Translations under genes and position numbers: made by a program
DNA from: Xenopus tropicalis
Taxonomy: Eukaryota > Chordata > Amphibia > Anura > Pipidae
NCBI RefSeq assembly: GCF_000004195.4
Contig: NC_030677.2
Coordinates: 98,794,829 to 98,858,828 of the forward strand
DNA: 64,000 nt
Direction: 5' to 3'
Shown here: positions 26,391-39,383 of the stretch, piece by piece
How the letters are laid out: the number at the start of each line of letters is the position of its first letter
Position numbering within the stretch: position 1 is the stretch's first letter
The notes under the pieces: generated by a model
Told to the model about the DNA's origin: nothing
Seen by the model: only the letters and a program-made list of their open reading frames with translations
Database searches by the model: none

Positions 26391-26681
26391 CTTACAAGAA
26401 GTATGTTACAAATTATATATGCACTGAATTTTACTCAATTTTAACTTGGCTGTTAGTACAGTACAGAAAGCTGACTGTATTAAAATATTTAACTTTTAAA
26501 TAATAAGTATTCAAATTTAAATTTTTGTCAGATATGTGCTTACGTTATTACATTTATTTTTCAGCCATTTAATGGCTGTGTAATGGTTATAAATCTGTAC
26601 TTCTGCTTATAGTCTGTGTACTATAATTGTATGAATGATTAGCAAGGTGAATGTCTTAATATCTCGGTGCATAAATGACTT

Positions 26682-27014
26682 GTACAGGTATGGGATCCAT
26701 TATCCGAAAAACTCGTTATTCAGAAAGCTCCAAATTACGGAAAGCCTGTCTCCCTTAGACTCAATTTTAATCAAATGATTTAGATTTAAAATGTATTTCC
26801 TTTTTCTCTGTAGTAATAAAAGAGTAGCTTGTAATTGATCCAAACTAAGATATAATTAATCCTTATTGGGGGCAAAACAATCCTATTGGGTTTAATTGAT
26901 ATTTTAGTGATTTTTTCTTAGACTTAAGGTATGGAGATATAAATTATGGAAAAACCCCTTATCCGCAATACCCTTGATCCCAAGCATTCGGGATAAAGGG
27001 TCCCATACCTGTAC
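26682..27014. mobile_element. 'GTACAGGTATGGGA' palindromic MITE, copy 1
   Basis: Ends GTACAGGTATGGGATCC and (reversed) GTACAGGTATGGGACCC, with inner inverted blocks TTATCCGAAAAAC / AAACCCCTTATCC. Common frog MITE; other copies here are at 40459, 40772 and 58420. Confidence 0.85.
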
Positions 27015-27146
27015 TCTAAAAGACTTTGTAAACACACAGAATATGTAGCAGTCCTAAAATCTACTAGAACATAAGGGCGAATTAAACTGTAAAAAGGTAC
27101 AAGCATGTCAGAGGCAAGCCAGATTAGAATGTATAGAAACTGCAAC

Positions 27147-27567
27147 TTTAAAGGTGATTTTCACCTTTAAAATGTTATAATATTATAGACTGGGCTTCCT
27201 GGTCTTCATTTTATATTGATTTTTAATGCCTTTCTACTCCACTTTTCAAACGACTGCTTGTTTGCCAGGGTAAATGAAATCCCAAACTTTAGAGCTGTAA
27301 AAAATGAAGGCAAAAAAAAAAATGAAGACCAACCGCAAATAGCCTTAAAATACAATTGTCTACAGCATAATAATAGTTACATTTAAGTTGAAAAAAGTCA
27401 CACTTTTGTCTGGAGTTTTGTGTAGTTGCATCTGTGCTCCCAGTGAGATCTAATAGGCTTCATACTTCTTTTTGTTCTCTTATTTACTTATTCCTATTTT
27501 TCAACATATAACAGTTTGCTTAATTTAGTTACACCAAGCAAACATACAATTGCCATAGTCCCTTTAA
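27147..27567. mobile_element. Possible TTAA MITE with terminal hairpin
   Basis: A perfect short palindrome, TTTAAAGGTGA/TCACCTTTAAA with a 3-nt loop, at 27147-27171. A matching CCCTTTAA end lies at 27560-27567. Boundaries are less certain than for the other TTAA elements. Confidence 0.45.
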
Positions 27568-29194
27568 GTGTAAGTCCAGTCACGATAAACCTCTCAGCAT
27601 TCTTGTACTCAATCTCTGTGCAGATTTCCACAATTTCAGCAAACTTAATTCCAAAATCTGGTCTAGATTGTGATTTTCTCTCCAATTACTTATTAATGGT
27701 ATATAAAAAGAGTCAATGTCTAACAAACCTTATTTCTGTGAGATTATTTCATCGGTGAAGTAAAACATGGTGTTTGTTGTACTTCTGGTGCCTCCACTCT
27801 GAAGTTCTAGTATACCAGCAGGTTGGTGCTGGACTTGTTGATATGGTTTAATACATTTGTTCCTATATGTGCACGTCATGCTTGGAGCCTATTGAGGCAG
27901 CTGATATGATTTGTTAAATTGTTGTTTAAATGTGGATGTAATTGACATTTTGATATTTCCTAGGTGGTACTGAGACCTTTAGGCAAATGTTCCCTTACTT
28001 CTTCTTTTGCATCTTTGATCTTAAAATCGTAACCTTATTATAAATGGAAAGCATTTACGAAAAAAAATATTTATTATTAGGTTAAAGAATGTACCCTGAT
28101 CATTTTCTTTGTACATTTAAAATATTATTTAACATGAATTCCACAATTCATTTCCTGCTATTTCTGCTGACATAAAATTTCAATTGTTTCAGTTGTTTCT
28201 CTTCATCATTTTTATCTTTTAAATAAGTGCGTTGCTCCTACCCTATAGGGCTTAAGGCCTGACACAACATTAAAACGATTGTCTTGTATCCCATGTTGTG
28301 TATAACAGAGGTGCTATCATTTGGAGCACTGATCCACAAACAAATATACAACTAAAATGTTTTAAAGATATAATATCTGGTACATATTTTTTAACCTGCA
28401 TTTGAGCGCCCTCATACCAGCATCCTTTCTGCTTGTGTTTTATAATATGTCACTAGTATTTACCCTAGATTTACAACTCTCCTCTTTTAATAAAATGCTT
28501 AAGCTTAGTCTTCTGATCTGTCTGCAAGTGTTAAGCGTTTATACATGTTGCCTTTACAATCTGTCCAATGAACTTTATTATTTTACTTATTTATTACTTA
28601 TTTACATTTATTTCTTTGACCTTTGATATCTAAAATACTGGATTGATGAGAATAAATTATTAAAGCAGACCCACATATATAGTTGGAGGCAATCCCAATG
28701 GAGGACATAGGTTGTTAATTACTAGAAGTGATTGCTTGTGTATAAAAAAATGTGACAATACAGCTCTACCAGAGCAAATCCTTAGTTGATAAGCATAATG
28801 AAGACATTCCGGTGAAGCATGTGTGGTTAATAGAGCTAGTTAATAAACATATAGAAAGGTATATTTTGTTGAAGCATTCAAGCATCATTGCACCTTTCCC
28901 CACTGTCAGCCATAATACCAAGTTCTTTTTATATGTTATTACAATGTATTACCAGTCTGTGGTTTGTCTTTGTAGAATATAAAGGTTGTATTTTAGTGTA
29001 TCGTTCAGCAGCATCCGAGAGGTCACAATATACACCCTGTCTTAAAATAAAATATGCAAATTGATGGATTTACTTATTAAAAGAACAAGATAGATGTGTG
29101 GAGCCAAATTGGTTTTATTATTCTTAGCTGTACGGAAATGCCTGTAATGAATGTCTGACTACTTTCCTTTCCCTTCTGCTTGCCAATCTTGCAG

Positions 29195-29200
29195 ATGATA
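29195..29200 (+). CDS. unc13a: unc13a exon 26, 6-nt microexon (Met-Ile)
   Basis: Six bases, ATGATA, lie between a strong pyrimidine-rich acceptor ending in CTTGCAG and a consensus GTAAGT donor. They encode Met-Ile in phase 0 between DQT (exon 25) and GTLLRKHGKG (exon 27). I recall Met-Ile at this position in mammalian Munc13-1 (…DQTMIGNLLRKHGKG). The upstream tract contains several TGC triplets close to the acceptor, the type of motif used by the neural microexon activator SRRM4. Skipping removes two residues without a frameshift. Confidence 0.88.
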
Positions 29201-29651
29201 GTAAGTAGATAAAATGTTTTCCTGTTTGGCCTCAATTTAGCTGGTCTCTTGTCAACTGTGAAGCTTCTACTGTCCCTTCTTTTGTGCCCTGCTGGCATTC
29301 CCTTTGCTCTGGTCTAACCCCTATGTCTGTTTCAGCTGGTTTTTTCATGTTTTAACCTTTTCAGTGCTTATATGTGTTGCTATACCTTGTAGCTCTAACA
29401 CTTGTGGATTTCCCTTTGCATACCCTCACACCTTCCCCTGCATTCTAATGTGCTAGACCCTTTTGTGTTGCTCAGGCTTAAAACAAACCCATATATTAGG
29501 GATATATTATTATTATGTGGCGCAGCTCTAATTTGTGTTTTTGGTTTTCTACTTGTATAAGGTTTGTGCCCTACCAACTGCTAGGAACTGTCTAAGAGTG
29601 CTGGAAGCTGCAATGCACAGCAGATTAAGGATCTTGAGTGTGATTATTATT

Positions 29652-30055
29652 TTTTATATAGTTACATAGTTACATAGGGTTGAAAAAAGACCAGTGTCCA
29701 TCAAGTTCAACCCATCCAAGTAAACCCAGCACACTTAACCCACACCTACCAATCTATACACTCACATACATACACTATATATACAACCACTAGTACTAAC
29801 TGTAGATATTAGTATCACAATAGCCTTGGATATTCTGATTGATCAAGAACTCATCCAGGCCCCTCTTAAAGGCATTAACAGAATCTGCCATTACCACATC
29901 ACTAGGAAGGGCATTCCACAACCTCACTGCCCTCACCGTGAAAAACCACCTACGCTGCTTCAAATGGAATATAGTGCCAGCTTCCATGTAGAAAATGGGA
30001 GTAATTTTCTCAGTATTGTTGCCAGAGAGGAGCTTCACTTTTTCAATAATTCATA
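29652..30055 (-). mobile_element. 5'-truncated L2/CR1-like LINE 3' end
   Basis: On the minus strand, 30038-29796 encodes the C-terminal tail of a non-LTR retrotransposon ORF2 (FFTVRAVRLWNALPSDVV, then AFKRGLDEFL). About 145 nt of 3' UTR follow, ending in TAACTATG repeats (29652-29680). That order (RT C-terminus, short UTR, short terminal repeats) is typical of L2/CR1-group LINEs. No RT catalytic domain remains, so it is dead. Confidence 0.8.
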
Positions 30056-30064
30056 GTACAAAGC

Positions 30065-30507
30065 TTAAAGGAGAAGAAAAGGTAAAAACTAAGTAAGCTT
30101 TATCAGAAAGGTCTATGTAAATACAGCCATAAGCACTCACAGAAAAGCTGCACTGAGTCCTCTATCAAAATAAACACAGGATTTCTGCTCTCCTTTTTTG
30201 TAAACCTGTTCTTTGGGTGTCTGACTTCCTCTCTCAGAAAAATCCTTAATTCCTGTGGTCAGAGTCTGTGCAGTTCTCTCTTCTCTCCCCTCTCCTGCTC
30301 CCCCCTCCCACAAGAATGCTAAGAACTCCCTTCCCCCCTCCCTTAGGAATGTGTGATCTGAGCTATAAGGGCTAGACTGCAAACTGGAAGCTACTTAAAA
30401 TGGCATCTGCAATCTTAAGCAAACAGAAAAAGCTTCTAGGGCTCTTTACTCAGCAATGGCAATGCTTTCTGAAGTAAAATGCCAAAATGACTTTCCTTCT
30501 CCTTTAA
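30065..30507. mobile_element. TTAA-flanked MITE, copy 1
   Basis: Ends TTAAAGGAGAAGAAAAGG and (reversed) TTAAAGGAGAAGGAAAG, bordered by TTAA (30065-30068, 30504-30507). The interior (AGAAAGGTCTATGTAAATACAG) is found inverted in the copy at 46382-46853. It sits 10 bp from the LINE remnant. Confidence 0.82.
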
Positions 30508-30596
30508 TAAAGTAAGGGTACTGATGGGATGACACATTGACAGAGGTCAGAAAGTCAGCGGGAAAAGACTTAATAAACATATAGAAAGGTGTGAGA

Positions 30597-30658
30597 GTGA
30601 GTAGTGAGACATATAAACAGACAGACAGTGAGTAGTGAGACATATAAACAGACAGACA
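30597..30658. repeat. Two exact tandem copies of a 31-bp unit
   Basis: Units 30597-30627 and 30628-30658 are identical (GTGAGTAGTGAGACATATAA…). A recent tandem duplication in the unc13a intron between exons 26 and 27. Confidence 0.9.
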
Positions 30659-31320
30659 GCCGTAAGGTTAATAAACAGTGACCTTATGGTAGGTTAGGAG
30701 AAGTTGACCTAGATGTTAAGTGATTTGCCACTGCATCCTCATCGGATGAGCCTGGTTCAGATCTCTGTGGAAACTCCTTGTGACCGAGCCACTTACAGTG
30801 ATGTCTGCCTTAATTGCTGTAGTTCTTGTAAAACACTTTGAGTGTCCAGGGAGAAAACTGCTATTAAAAAACCTATTGCCTTCATGTAGTTGATAACATA
30901 CATACAGTGTCAACAGAAAGGTTCATATGAAGATTCCCTAATTTTTCTAGAGATGTTCTTCACCATTTTAAAAAAAGTAATCCAGCCTGACTGTGGTCCC
31001 TGTGCTCCTCATGTCTCCTTGTGCTCCTCAAACACACAATGTCTGTGTCACATGCTTACTGCCTTGTCTTGTGTGAACTCTCGCTATTAGTGTTCACACC
31101 TGGTGTTGGTGTATACGCTATTTTATACACAATTGAAAGTATACTAATAAATATAATAAAATCCTCTATTACCAACAGTTCCTGTTTACTCACACATACA
31201 AACTAATATTTAACAAATGTCCGTATTCTCATATCACATATAACCTTGCAATACACTTACTGACACTCAGTATGTATGTGTTGTCCCAAATTAGTGACCA
31301 ACTCTGACATGTTTCTGCAG

Positions 31321-31359
31321 GGGACGCTGCTGAGAAAACATGGCAAGGGAATAGAGAAG
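31321..31359 (+). CDS. unc13a: unc13a exon 27 (39 nt)
   Basis: Residues 1126-1138, GTLLRKHGKGIEK. Short symmetric exon (phase 0/0). Acceptor TTTCTGCAG, donor GTAAAT. Confidence 0.94.
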
Positions 31360-32190
31360 GTAAATGTGTACACAGGCATTGAAAGACTGCAGAGGAACAC
31401 CGAGGGTCAGGTCAATAGAAAACTGCAAGTGTCAGAAAAAACAACAGAGCACTTTTTACTTTTTTCAGAACACTCTTTACAACCATGGAGACACTGCAGA
31501 ATTAGATTGTGCTGATAGTATTTTAAACCATTTGCAGCCGGTTGTATAGGCCCAACTTCCCTGGTGCATTAGTCAAGGCTTATTTATGTCTCAAATACAT
31601 TGATTGTGCCATGTTAGCTGATGTGCAGCTTTTACCCTGTTGCTGCACACTACAGCTGGTGCTGTTTGTACCCTAAAAGTATAATGTTAGACTATTATAG
31701 GCACCTGGCAAAGAATTTTTTATGTATACATTTATTTATCATTCAGGATTAATGCAACTCTATCCATGACAAGACAAAGCCTGAGGCCAGAGAGACTTCC
31801 CGTTCTTTATATTTTACAAGAGGGGGCAACTTTTTTGAGTAGAGATTCAAGTGACATCAGTATGCACTATGATTACTGATAATAGCACTAAGCACTGTTC
31901 ATAAGGATATATTTTACAGGCTACTCTTGGCTGTTGTGTATTATATATGTGTGTGGTATTATAGCAGTGTAGATTGGGTGCTTGTGAGTAAATTTAAAGT
32001 GTAGGGATTAATATTTTATGAATGGAAAGTGTTTATTGGTTGAATAGTTGTGTGGTCATGGTATGTGCTCTGGTTTAAGTTAGTGTGCATGCAGATGTTT
32101 AGTTTGTATTTTCTGTTTGTGCTGTGTGTGAAAAGTGAATTCTTATTTCACACCCACACTCATATGTTAATCTCACACTTCTCTCTCCAG

Positions 32191-32220
32191 AGCAGGGTGA
32201 AGCTGCCGTACCACGCAGAT
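32191..32220 (+). CDS. unc13a: unc13a exon 28 (30 nt)
   Basis: Residues 1139-1148, SRVKLPYHAD. Ten codons, symmetric phase 0, between CTCTCTCCAG and GTAAGG. With exons 26 and 27 it forms a run of very short exons in the C-terminal part of MUN. The next intron (32221-33522) shows only weak dispersed-repeat similarity near 32790-32880 and 33180-33300. Confidence 0.92.
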
Positions 32221-33522
32221 GTAAGGACACTGTGTGTGTCTGTTTGTCTGTCTGCGCTTGCTCTTCTTTCTTCTGCCTTTCTCCCTCTGTTCTATGTACG
32301 GTTTTGACTCTCAGTTCTGCCTTTCTGTGATGTCCCCTAAATATCTTTTTTGTACACCAGCATATAATGTTGCATTAATTTAGTGTAGTACTAGAATGGA
32401 ATCAGTAGCCCTCGCACAACATAGAGCTGGAAAACCTGGTATACAACAAGTTCATTCCTGGAAATAGTGGGATGCTGCTCTGCACAAACTTTACTATATG
32501 TAGAGAAAGTAAAAGTACTATGCCAGTTATAACTTGAAATGCTTTACAAAAGGCATTTACCATATTTTAGAGCTTTTATACTTCGATCATCATCATATAT
32601 GTATTTATATAGTGTTAGTTTTATAACAAGGATTATAGAATATAAAGTGCCAAGTATATAAAGACATACACCAGAGACATCAAACCCTGCCTCAACTGAG
32701 ACCTACATTATTGAGAGAAACCTAAACACAATAAAAAGTGCAGAAGAAAAACTGATGCAGTGAATATGAAAGTATGTAGATACCTTAGAGCAGGGCTGTC
32801 CAACTGGATGAGCCAGAGTGGCCTACCAAGGGCTTAAACATCATAATTTCAACATAACGTAGCCCTCAATCATGAATTATGACAAATAATTACTCAGTAA
32901 CTGACTAAGCAAGGTTCAGGGGAGTTCTGCAAAGCAAGTTGTCTGACATTGCTTCATAACGATATGTGGAGAAGAAAAGTCTACAATATAGAAAAGGATA
33001 CATGCTTAGGAAATAATGTAAAATAGATTTTAGATATTTTACTGTTTATTCCATTCTGCAATCTTTCTTCTCTTACAGGAGGATTTTTCCTTGTAAAAGT
33101 GTAGGAGCAGTATGGTCATTTGAATATTCAGCAGAGTTATACAGCAAGCAGCAATAGAAGGAGCTCAATGAGTTTTACTTTAGGTCAGGGCTGTCCATTT
33201 GGAGGCTCATACGTCAGATGTGAACCTCCAGTCTGCTCAAAGGCTCCATACACTGCACAGACTGTATTAGAACATTTTAATATGGCCCTTGAATATACTA
33301 TATGAGAAATATTTATCCCACTGCATATAATAAGTTAGACAGCACTGCATAAGGTTTAGGAAATGGTATGTTGAGCTATTACATAATTTGGGAGGAAGTT
33401 GCATGAGCTTACAGAACTCTTTAGTTGCAGAACTTACTAACATGTTTTTCTTATAGGGATGTAAATACTTCCCACAGACACATTACTGTATCAATTATGT
33501 AATGTCTTTTTATTTAAAATAG

Positions 33523-33579
33523 GGAACCCACCTTATCATTAATGCAGCCAAGGAACTGGGCCAGTTATCCAAACTAAAG
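33523..33579 (+). CDS. unc13a: unc13a exon 29
   Basis: Residues 1149-1167, GTHLIINAAKELGQLSKLK. 57 nt, symmetric phase 0. Donor GTATGA. Confidence 0.95.
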
Positions 33580-33669
33580 GTATGATGAGTGTTTTCCTAC
33601 ATACCAATGCAAGTAGCAAATCTTGTTATAATGACTTGGACAATAATAACTTGGAGAATTATGTTTTAG

Positions 33670-33798
<129 letters not shown>

Positions 33799-34352
33799 TA
33801 AAATTTTTGCTATTGTTATTACCATTTATTTACAGAGCACTGACACATTTCCTAAGAACTGTGAAAAAGATTGCATTGTTATGTCAGTCCCAGCTGATTT
33901 ACATCAATCCTTATTACATTCACACCAACCAGGGACAGCTTCTTGAGAAATAAGTTAACCCAGCTGTATAAGATATCTGAAATAACTTACAATGATATTT
34001 GTATATTCACCCTGTTATTATTAGTACTCTCCAGTACTGCTTTAATTTGTTACACTTTCTAAATTTGTGTATGTTTTACATTAATTCTCTTTATGGCGTT
34101 ATCCATCACCTATCACATAAATACGACCCTGCAAATAAAGGCTGGACAGGATATCATCGTTTAATTTCCCTCTTTAAAATAATTACCATTTAACTATTCA
34201 CGCAAGCTTTAAGTGTTCTGGTATTATTGAGTGTGTATGTGTATTGTGTATGTAATTTATGTAGCATTTGCATGTGCAATGCATTATACTATTATGCTTG
34301 TGTATATTTTGTACATGTTCTGTTTTATCTAACCTTGAGGTTGTAATATTGA

Positions 34353-34523
<171 letters not shown>

Positions 34524-35900
34524 TAATGTGACTTATGTAGGCTGGAACTAGAACAGCAGTAGATCATTAGTAATATAATTTATTTTGTATAGCACTGTGT
34601 ACATATGTGTATTATATGTAAGAAGGCAGGCAAGTAGTAGAATTGTAGAACAAAGAACAAAAGGGCATGCATTTTATAGCAGGTGGTTTTATATTAAAGT
34701 TTCCATCAGTATACATTAAAGGCTCCTCCATCTAAAAAAATGTTTTGCATAGTGAAAGAAAATAGAATTCTAAGCAGCTTTACAATATATAACATTTCTA
34801 TCAGTTTTAACATTATTTGTAATTTGGCTCTGTTACAATGTAACAGGAAACAAGATTCTTCTAAATATGCCTGAATATGCTTTTATGAAGTAGAAAGCTG
34901 TCAATTGATTCATGGATAGTAGCACTGGCAAATTATTCTGTAAACAAAAGGATTTTACAACACGTGTGTCTGCACTGGTAAATCATGTTAGGGCACTTTT
35001 TTTAATTCCAGGATTCCCTAGTGGCCACACACACATACCCTGTAGATTGGCACTAGGCATAATATGCAAAGAACGTATAGAGGCACAAGTATTTTGACAT
35101 TGCATTTGACTTCCTTCGTGTTTCCATGCAATTGTGCACCTTGCAGTTGCATTCTTGGGCCCTAAGGTCTTTTACACACGTATATATTGTTGTTAATGTG
35201 GACTTTCTTGTTTGTGCTACGTTGGGCAGGGATCTGTGAAAATCAATGCAAGTTTGTGGTTCTAGCCTCTAGTTATTAGAGCACAACTTTGTATTTGAAA
35301 GTGTGATGTTATAAAGTTGTTTGTTCAGTTACTAAAGGGAAGTCCAGACAGGCTGCAGATTAGGATACAGAAGTCTTGGTGTTGTACAGGTATATATCAT
35401 TGTGTAGTGCCAAGTTACTGTTTAAACAAAATTGGTTGCAAACAGAAATACAAAGACAGGACAAAATTTAGCTACATTGGTCCAAGGGACAGTACACGAT
35501 GTGTACAGAATGTTTAAATTAAGATGCAATATGAAGGATGAATATATGTGATGTATTTATGATGTTAATATTTACTGTATTCACTTTTTGTATTATTTTC
35601 TACAACTGTAAAAAGTTATTTCCAGAACATCGGTACTGCTATGTTGTTACATCAGGATGGGTACAATAGCAGGAACTATGATCAGATGATCAGTTCTGGA
35701 CTGAGAGTCAAAACAGGCCCTGACATTTCAAGTACATACAGACCCAAACAATGTCTGGGCCTGATTATGATGATATATGTTGAAAATGTAAACTTTATGT
35801 ACATAAATGTGTATATTCTCATTCCTAACTGACATCCCTTGCCCCTTCTTCACACTTGTTCCCTCTTTTCTCTCTTTGTCTCTTCCTCCTTCCACCCCAG

Positions 35901-35957
35901 TTCATGGTGGTAAAGGTATTAGGTTTACACTTAATGAAGAGACTTATCCAGAAAAGG
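35901..35957 (+). CDS. unc13a: unc13a exon 32
   Basis: Residues 1244-1262, VHGGKGIRFTLNEETYPEK. Linker between MUN and C2C. Donor GTATGT. The 1.5-kb intron after it (35958-37470) has no feature I can name. Confidence 0.94.
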
Positions 35958-37470
35958 GTATGTCGCAGGAGCAAAGGATTCTGGGAGCATGCCCTTCCTT
36001 GTCATATCACAGTTCCTTTTACTCCACTCAAGCTTGGAACACCTTATGACTGCTGAGGTTTTAATGGGGTAGCATGTTGAAACTCCAGTCACACTTGACA
36101 GCCAACATGGAACTGTCATAAGAATCTACTAAACTGTAGTGTGTGCTTAATCAGTCTTATTTTTGTTATGGTTTTTAATATAAAAATGGGTTTTAAGTGT
36201 GCTTCCTTATCAGTTTCTCCTGCTGCAAACAGCTCACCCATGCTGTGTGTCAGTAATAGATTGTTGTTGTTACAGGGGAAATCTGTCAACAACTCACAGA
36301 ATCATCTCTGCAAAAAGATATTAGGCTGACCAAAAATACAAAGTAACTTACACTATTTGTGATACAGATTTATTAAACATTCACTACAGTTTAATTGATT
36401 TTAATAATAATGATCATCCTGCAGCACTCTTCCAGTACCAGAGTCTAAATAATAACAATAATAAGTGCATTTTTAATAATGACATCAATTCCTTCTCTTT
36501 GCTGAAACATTCTCTTGCTAGATCACATGTCCTCCCCAAACCCAATTTTTATCCTCATGCCCCAGAGTGCCATACTGATTAAAGAGCAGACGTAACATAG
36601 ACATTGCGGTGTTCTATAAGAGTGTGTTTCAGGTAAAGGAGTATGACTATTATTTTAAAATGGCTAAATAGTTTGCCTATGATGTACCTGCAAATCTGGT
36701 GCTGACAAGACAACTTATATAATAGCTGCCAGAGTGAGATTGGAGCATTAAAGCATTCTTCTGCCAGATATGCCTAATGATCATGCTACATGGGCCCCTT
36801 TTGTAGCCATGGAATGGGAACTATATTAATAGACCCCAAATCTAAGCCTCTGCCTGTAGAAAGCATGAAATACAGCAGAATGCACCCAGTCTAAATATGG
36901 CTGTTGAAATTGTAGTCTTTCTGTTTCACTCAGCAAGGTTGGTTATGGCAGAGATACTCAGTCTTGTTATGAATGGTAACAACTAAAAAAGGCCTTAGCC
37001 TCTTCTAGGCACTGTAGGTAATGAGACTTGAGACAGACTCTACATAGCCATGCTTCTTACTTCAAAAGATGTGTTAGCAAGCACATCTGTGGGTATGGGT
37101 TCTCTCTTTTTTTCTTGCTCTCTGTTGGGAATAAAATATGGAAGGATAAGTTATGCACTGCATGTTGAACCCAAAGTGCATGCAGAAATGATAGGGTCCC
37201 CAAAGCATCCACTAAATTTGGCTTGCATAAAATACATGTTATGCAAAATCCAGGTTTCCTAAGACTCTCTCACAATGCTTGTTACTGCTGGCAGGAGTAA
37301 AATAAAATGGGTCATCAATGTTCTCAGAGTAGAAGCAATTCATTTTTGTTGTGTCATTCTATTCCTCAACCCATTCTGGAGTCCAAACCCTGCCATCAGT
37401 TGCATTCAGGTGAGTGGGTGACCCATGTTTTAAAGTTGTCATAGTAACTTTTTATATTTGCTCCCACCAG

Positions 37471-37563
37471 GATCTGGGGTGGATGATTCTGTTGGGGAAG
37501 TTTCTATCCATGTGGAGTTATTTACTCACCCAGGAACAGGCGAGCACAAGATCAGCGTAAAGG
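37471..37563 (+). CDS. unc13a: unc13a exon 33 (C2C start)
   Basis: Residues 1263-1293, [20 protein letters not shown] and onward to GEHKISVK; first strands of C2C. Donor GTAAGA. Confidence 0.95.
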
Positions 37564-37634
37564 GTAAGAGACGCTGACTTCAATTAGAAAGGGCCAAATG
37601 AATAAACAATAATAATGAAAGAATTGATGGATAG

Positions 37635-37901
<267 letters not shown>

Positions 37902-39097
37902 TAAGTGAACTCCAAGTCCTTGTAATTTTCAGCCCACATGCAACAGCAAAGTTATATAATTATATATTTATCATATACTATAGTTTGTACAATCTATTTA
38001 ATATCATGCCCTACAAATGACAAGACATTTCCATATACATGCATACTTTTAATGAAATATTGCCACAGAAAATGCAGTTCTTCATATAGTTAAGTCATAC
38101 TTTACAGGAAATAAGATACAATACAGGAAGAATAAATATAAGTGCACCAACAAGAAACCATGAAGCCCTCTCCAAAGATCTTGCAATCTCAGTGGTTCGC
38201 TGCTCTAAGAAACAGAATTAGCAGTGCAAGAAGTCTCAAAGAAAGGATACTGCATACAAAATGAATTTGGGTCTTGGTAAGGTCTTGGTTAAAAAGACAG
38301 TCCTCAGCAGAGCAAGAGGCACAAAGCTTCACAATGGAAAACTAGCTGTTCATTGTAATGTAATATAGAATTTCACAAAGCCATATGCCGTGAGACAGGA
38401 TTAGATGTCATTTGGATAAAAATTTAATTTTATTTCACTTACCAGGGAACTGTGTGTAGAGGTAAAAATTAGTGAGGTACACCAACAGAAACTGGAGGAA
38501 AAGGGGTTTAGGAAAAGATCCAGAAAAACAAACATAGGAGGCTGATACTGGCACAACACTAAAAGAAAAACTATACAGCCAAACAATGTAGGTCTCTAAA
38601 CAAATATATTACATTAAAAAGCTCATATGTAAAACCCTGTTTCATCTAAATAAACAATTTTCATAAAAAATATACTGTTTTAGAAGTATGTGCCATTGGG
38701 TCCTAAATAGAAAATTGACATTTTAAAAATTAAGAGTCATCTCCTGGGTTCATACAAATCACCAAGGCACACATACATGCTAGGCCACATCAGCCAGTTA
38801 ATGGACAGAGTTCTGTCTTTTGCTTCCGCATGTCTTCCTATTACAGTTAGAGCTGCATTATTTCTGGTCATGTGACCTCTGAGGGAGCACCCAGCCCATC
38901 ACTAAATGCAAAAAGGGCAATATTTACTGATATATGTATTCCAGTTTGGTGAGATTCTTTAATAGGTCACTTAACATAATATAAATCTGTTGGTTAAATA
39001 TTCATTCTGGGGCTATAGTTTTTCTTTAACTGGTTACACTTCACATTAAACCAAAATATTTGGTTTATTGATTCTGTTTTCTCTTTGTGTTTTACAG

Positions 39098-39383
39098 TAC
39101 CCTGGGTAATGAGACTGGTCCAGAGAGTTATGAGCTGCAAGTATGTGTGAAAGATTACTGTTTTGCTCGGGAAGACCGCACAGTGGGAATGGCTGTCATG
39201 CAACTGCGAGATCTGGCACAAAGGGGTAGCTGTGCCTGTTGGCTCCCTCTTGGCCGCCGCATTCATATGGATGAGACAGGACTGACCATCTTGCGCATAC
39301 TATCACAAAGAAACAATGATGAGGTGGCCAAAGAGTTTGTCAAACTCAAATCTGACACCCGCTCTCCAGAAGAGGGGAGCTAG
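39098..39383 (+). CDS. unc13a: unc13a exon 35 (last coding exon)
   Basis: Residues 1347-1441 and TAG stop at 39381-39383. Contains [20 protein letters not shown], the end of C2C, and the tail [14 protein letters not shown]. Mammalian UNC13A, as I recall it, extends a few more residues past the EEG; the frog protein stops at EEGS. Confidence 0.96.

Noticed and set aside
29796..30038. 80-residue minus-strand frame as a host gene
   Set aside because: It is the C-terminal remnant of a LINE reverse-transcriptase ORF, followed by the LINE 3' end.
28840..30590. A 21-bp sequence (ending CATATAGAAAGGT) present identically at 28840-28860 and 30570-30590
   Set aside because: Flanks do not match and the sequence is AT-rich; it may be coincidence or a tiny duplicated fragment, too weak to report.
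33063..33100. Acceptor-like CTTCTCTTACAG as an extra unc13a exon
   Set aside because: The sequence after it reaches a stop quickly and lacks a usable donor; exon 29 is found downstream.
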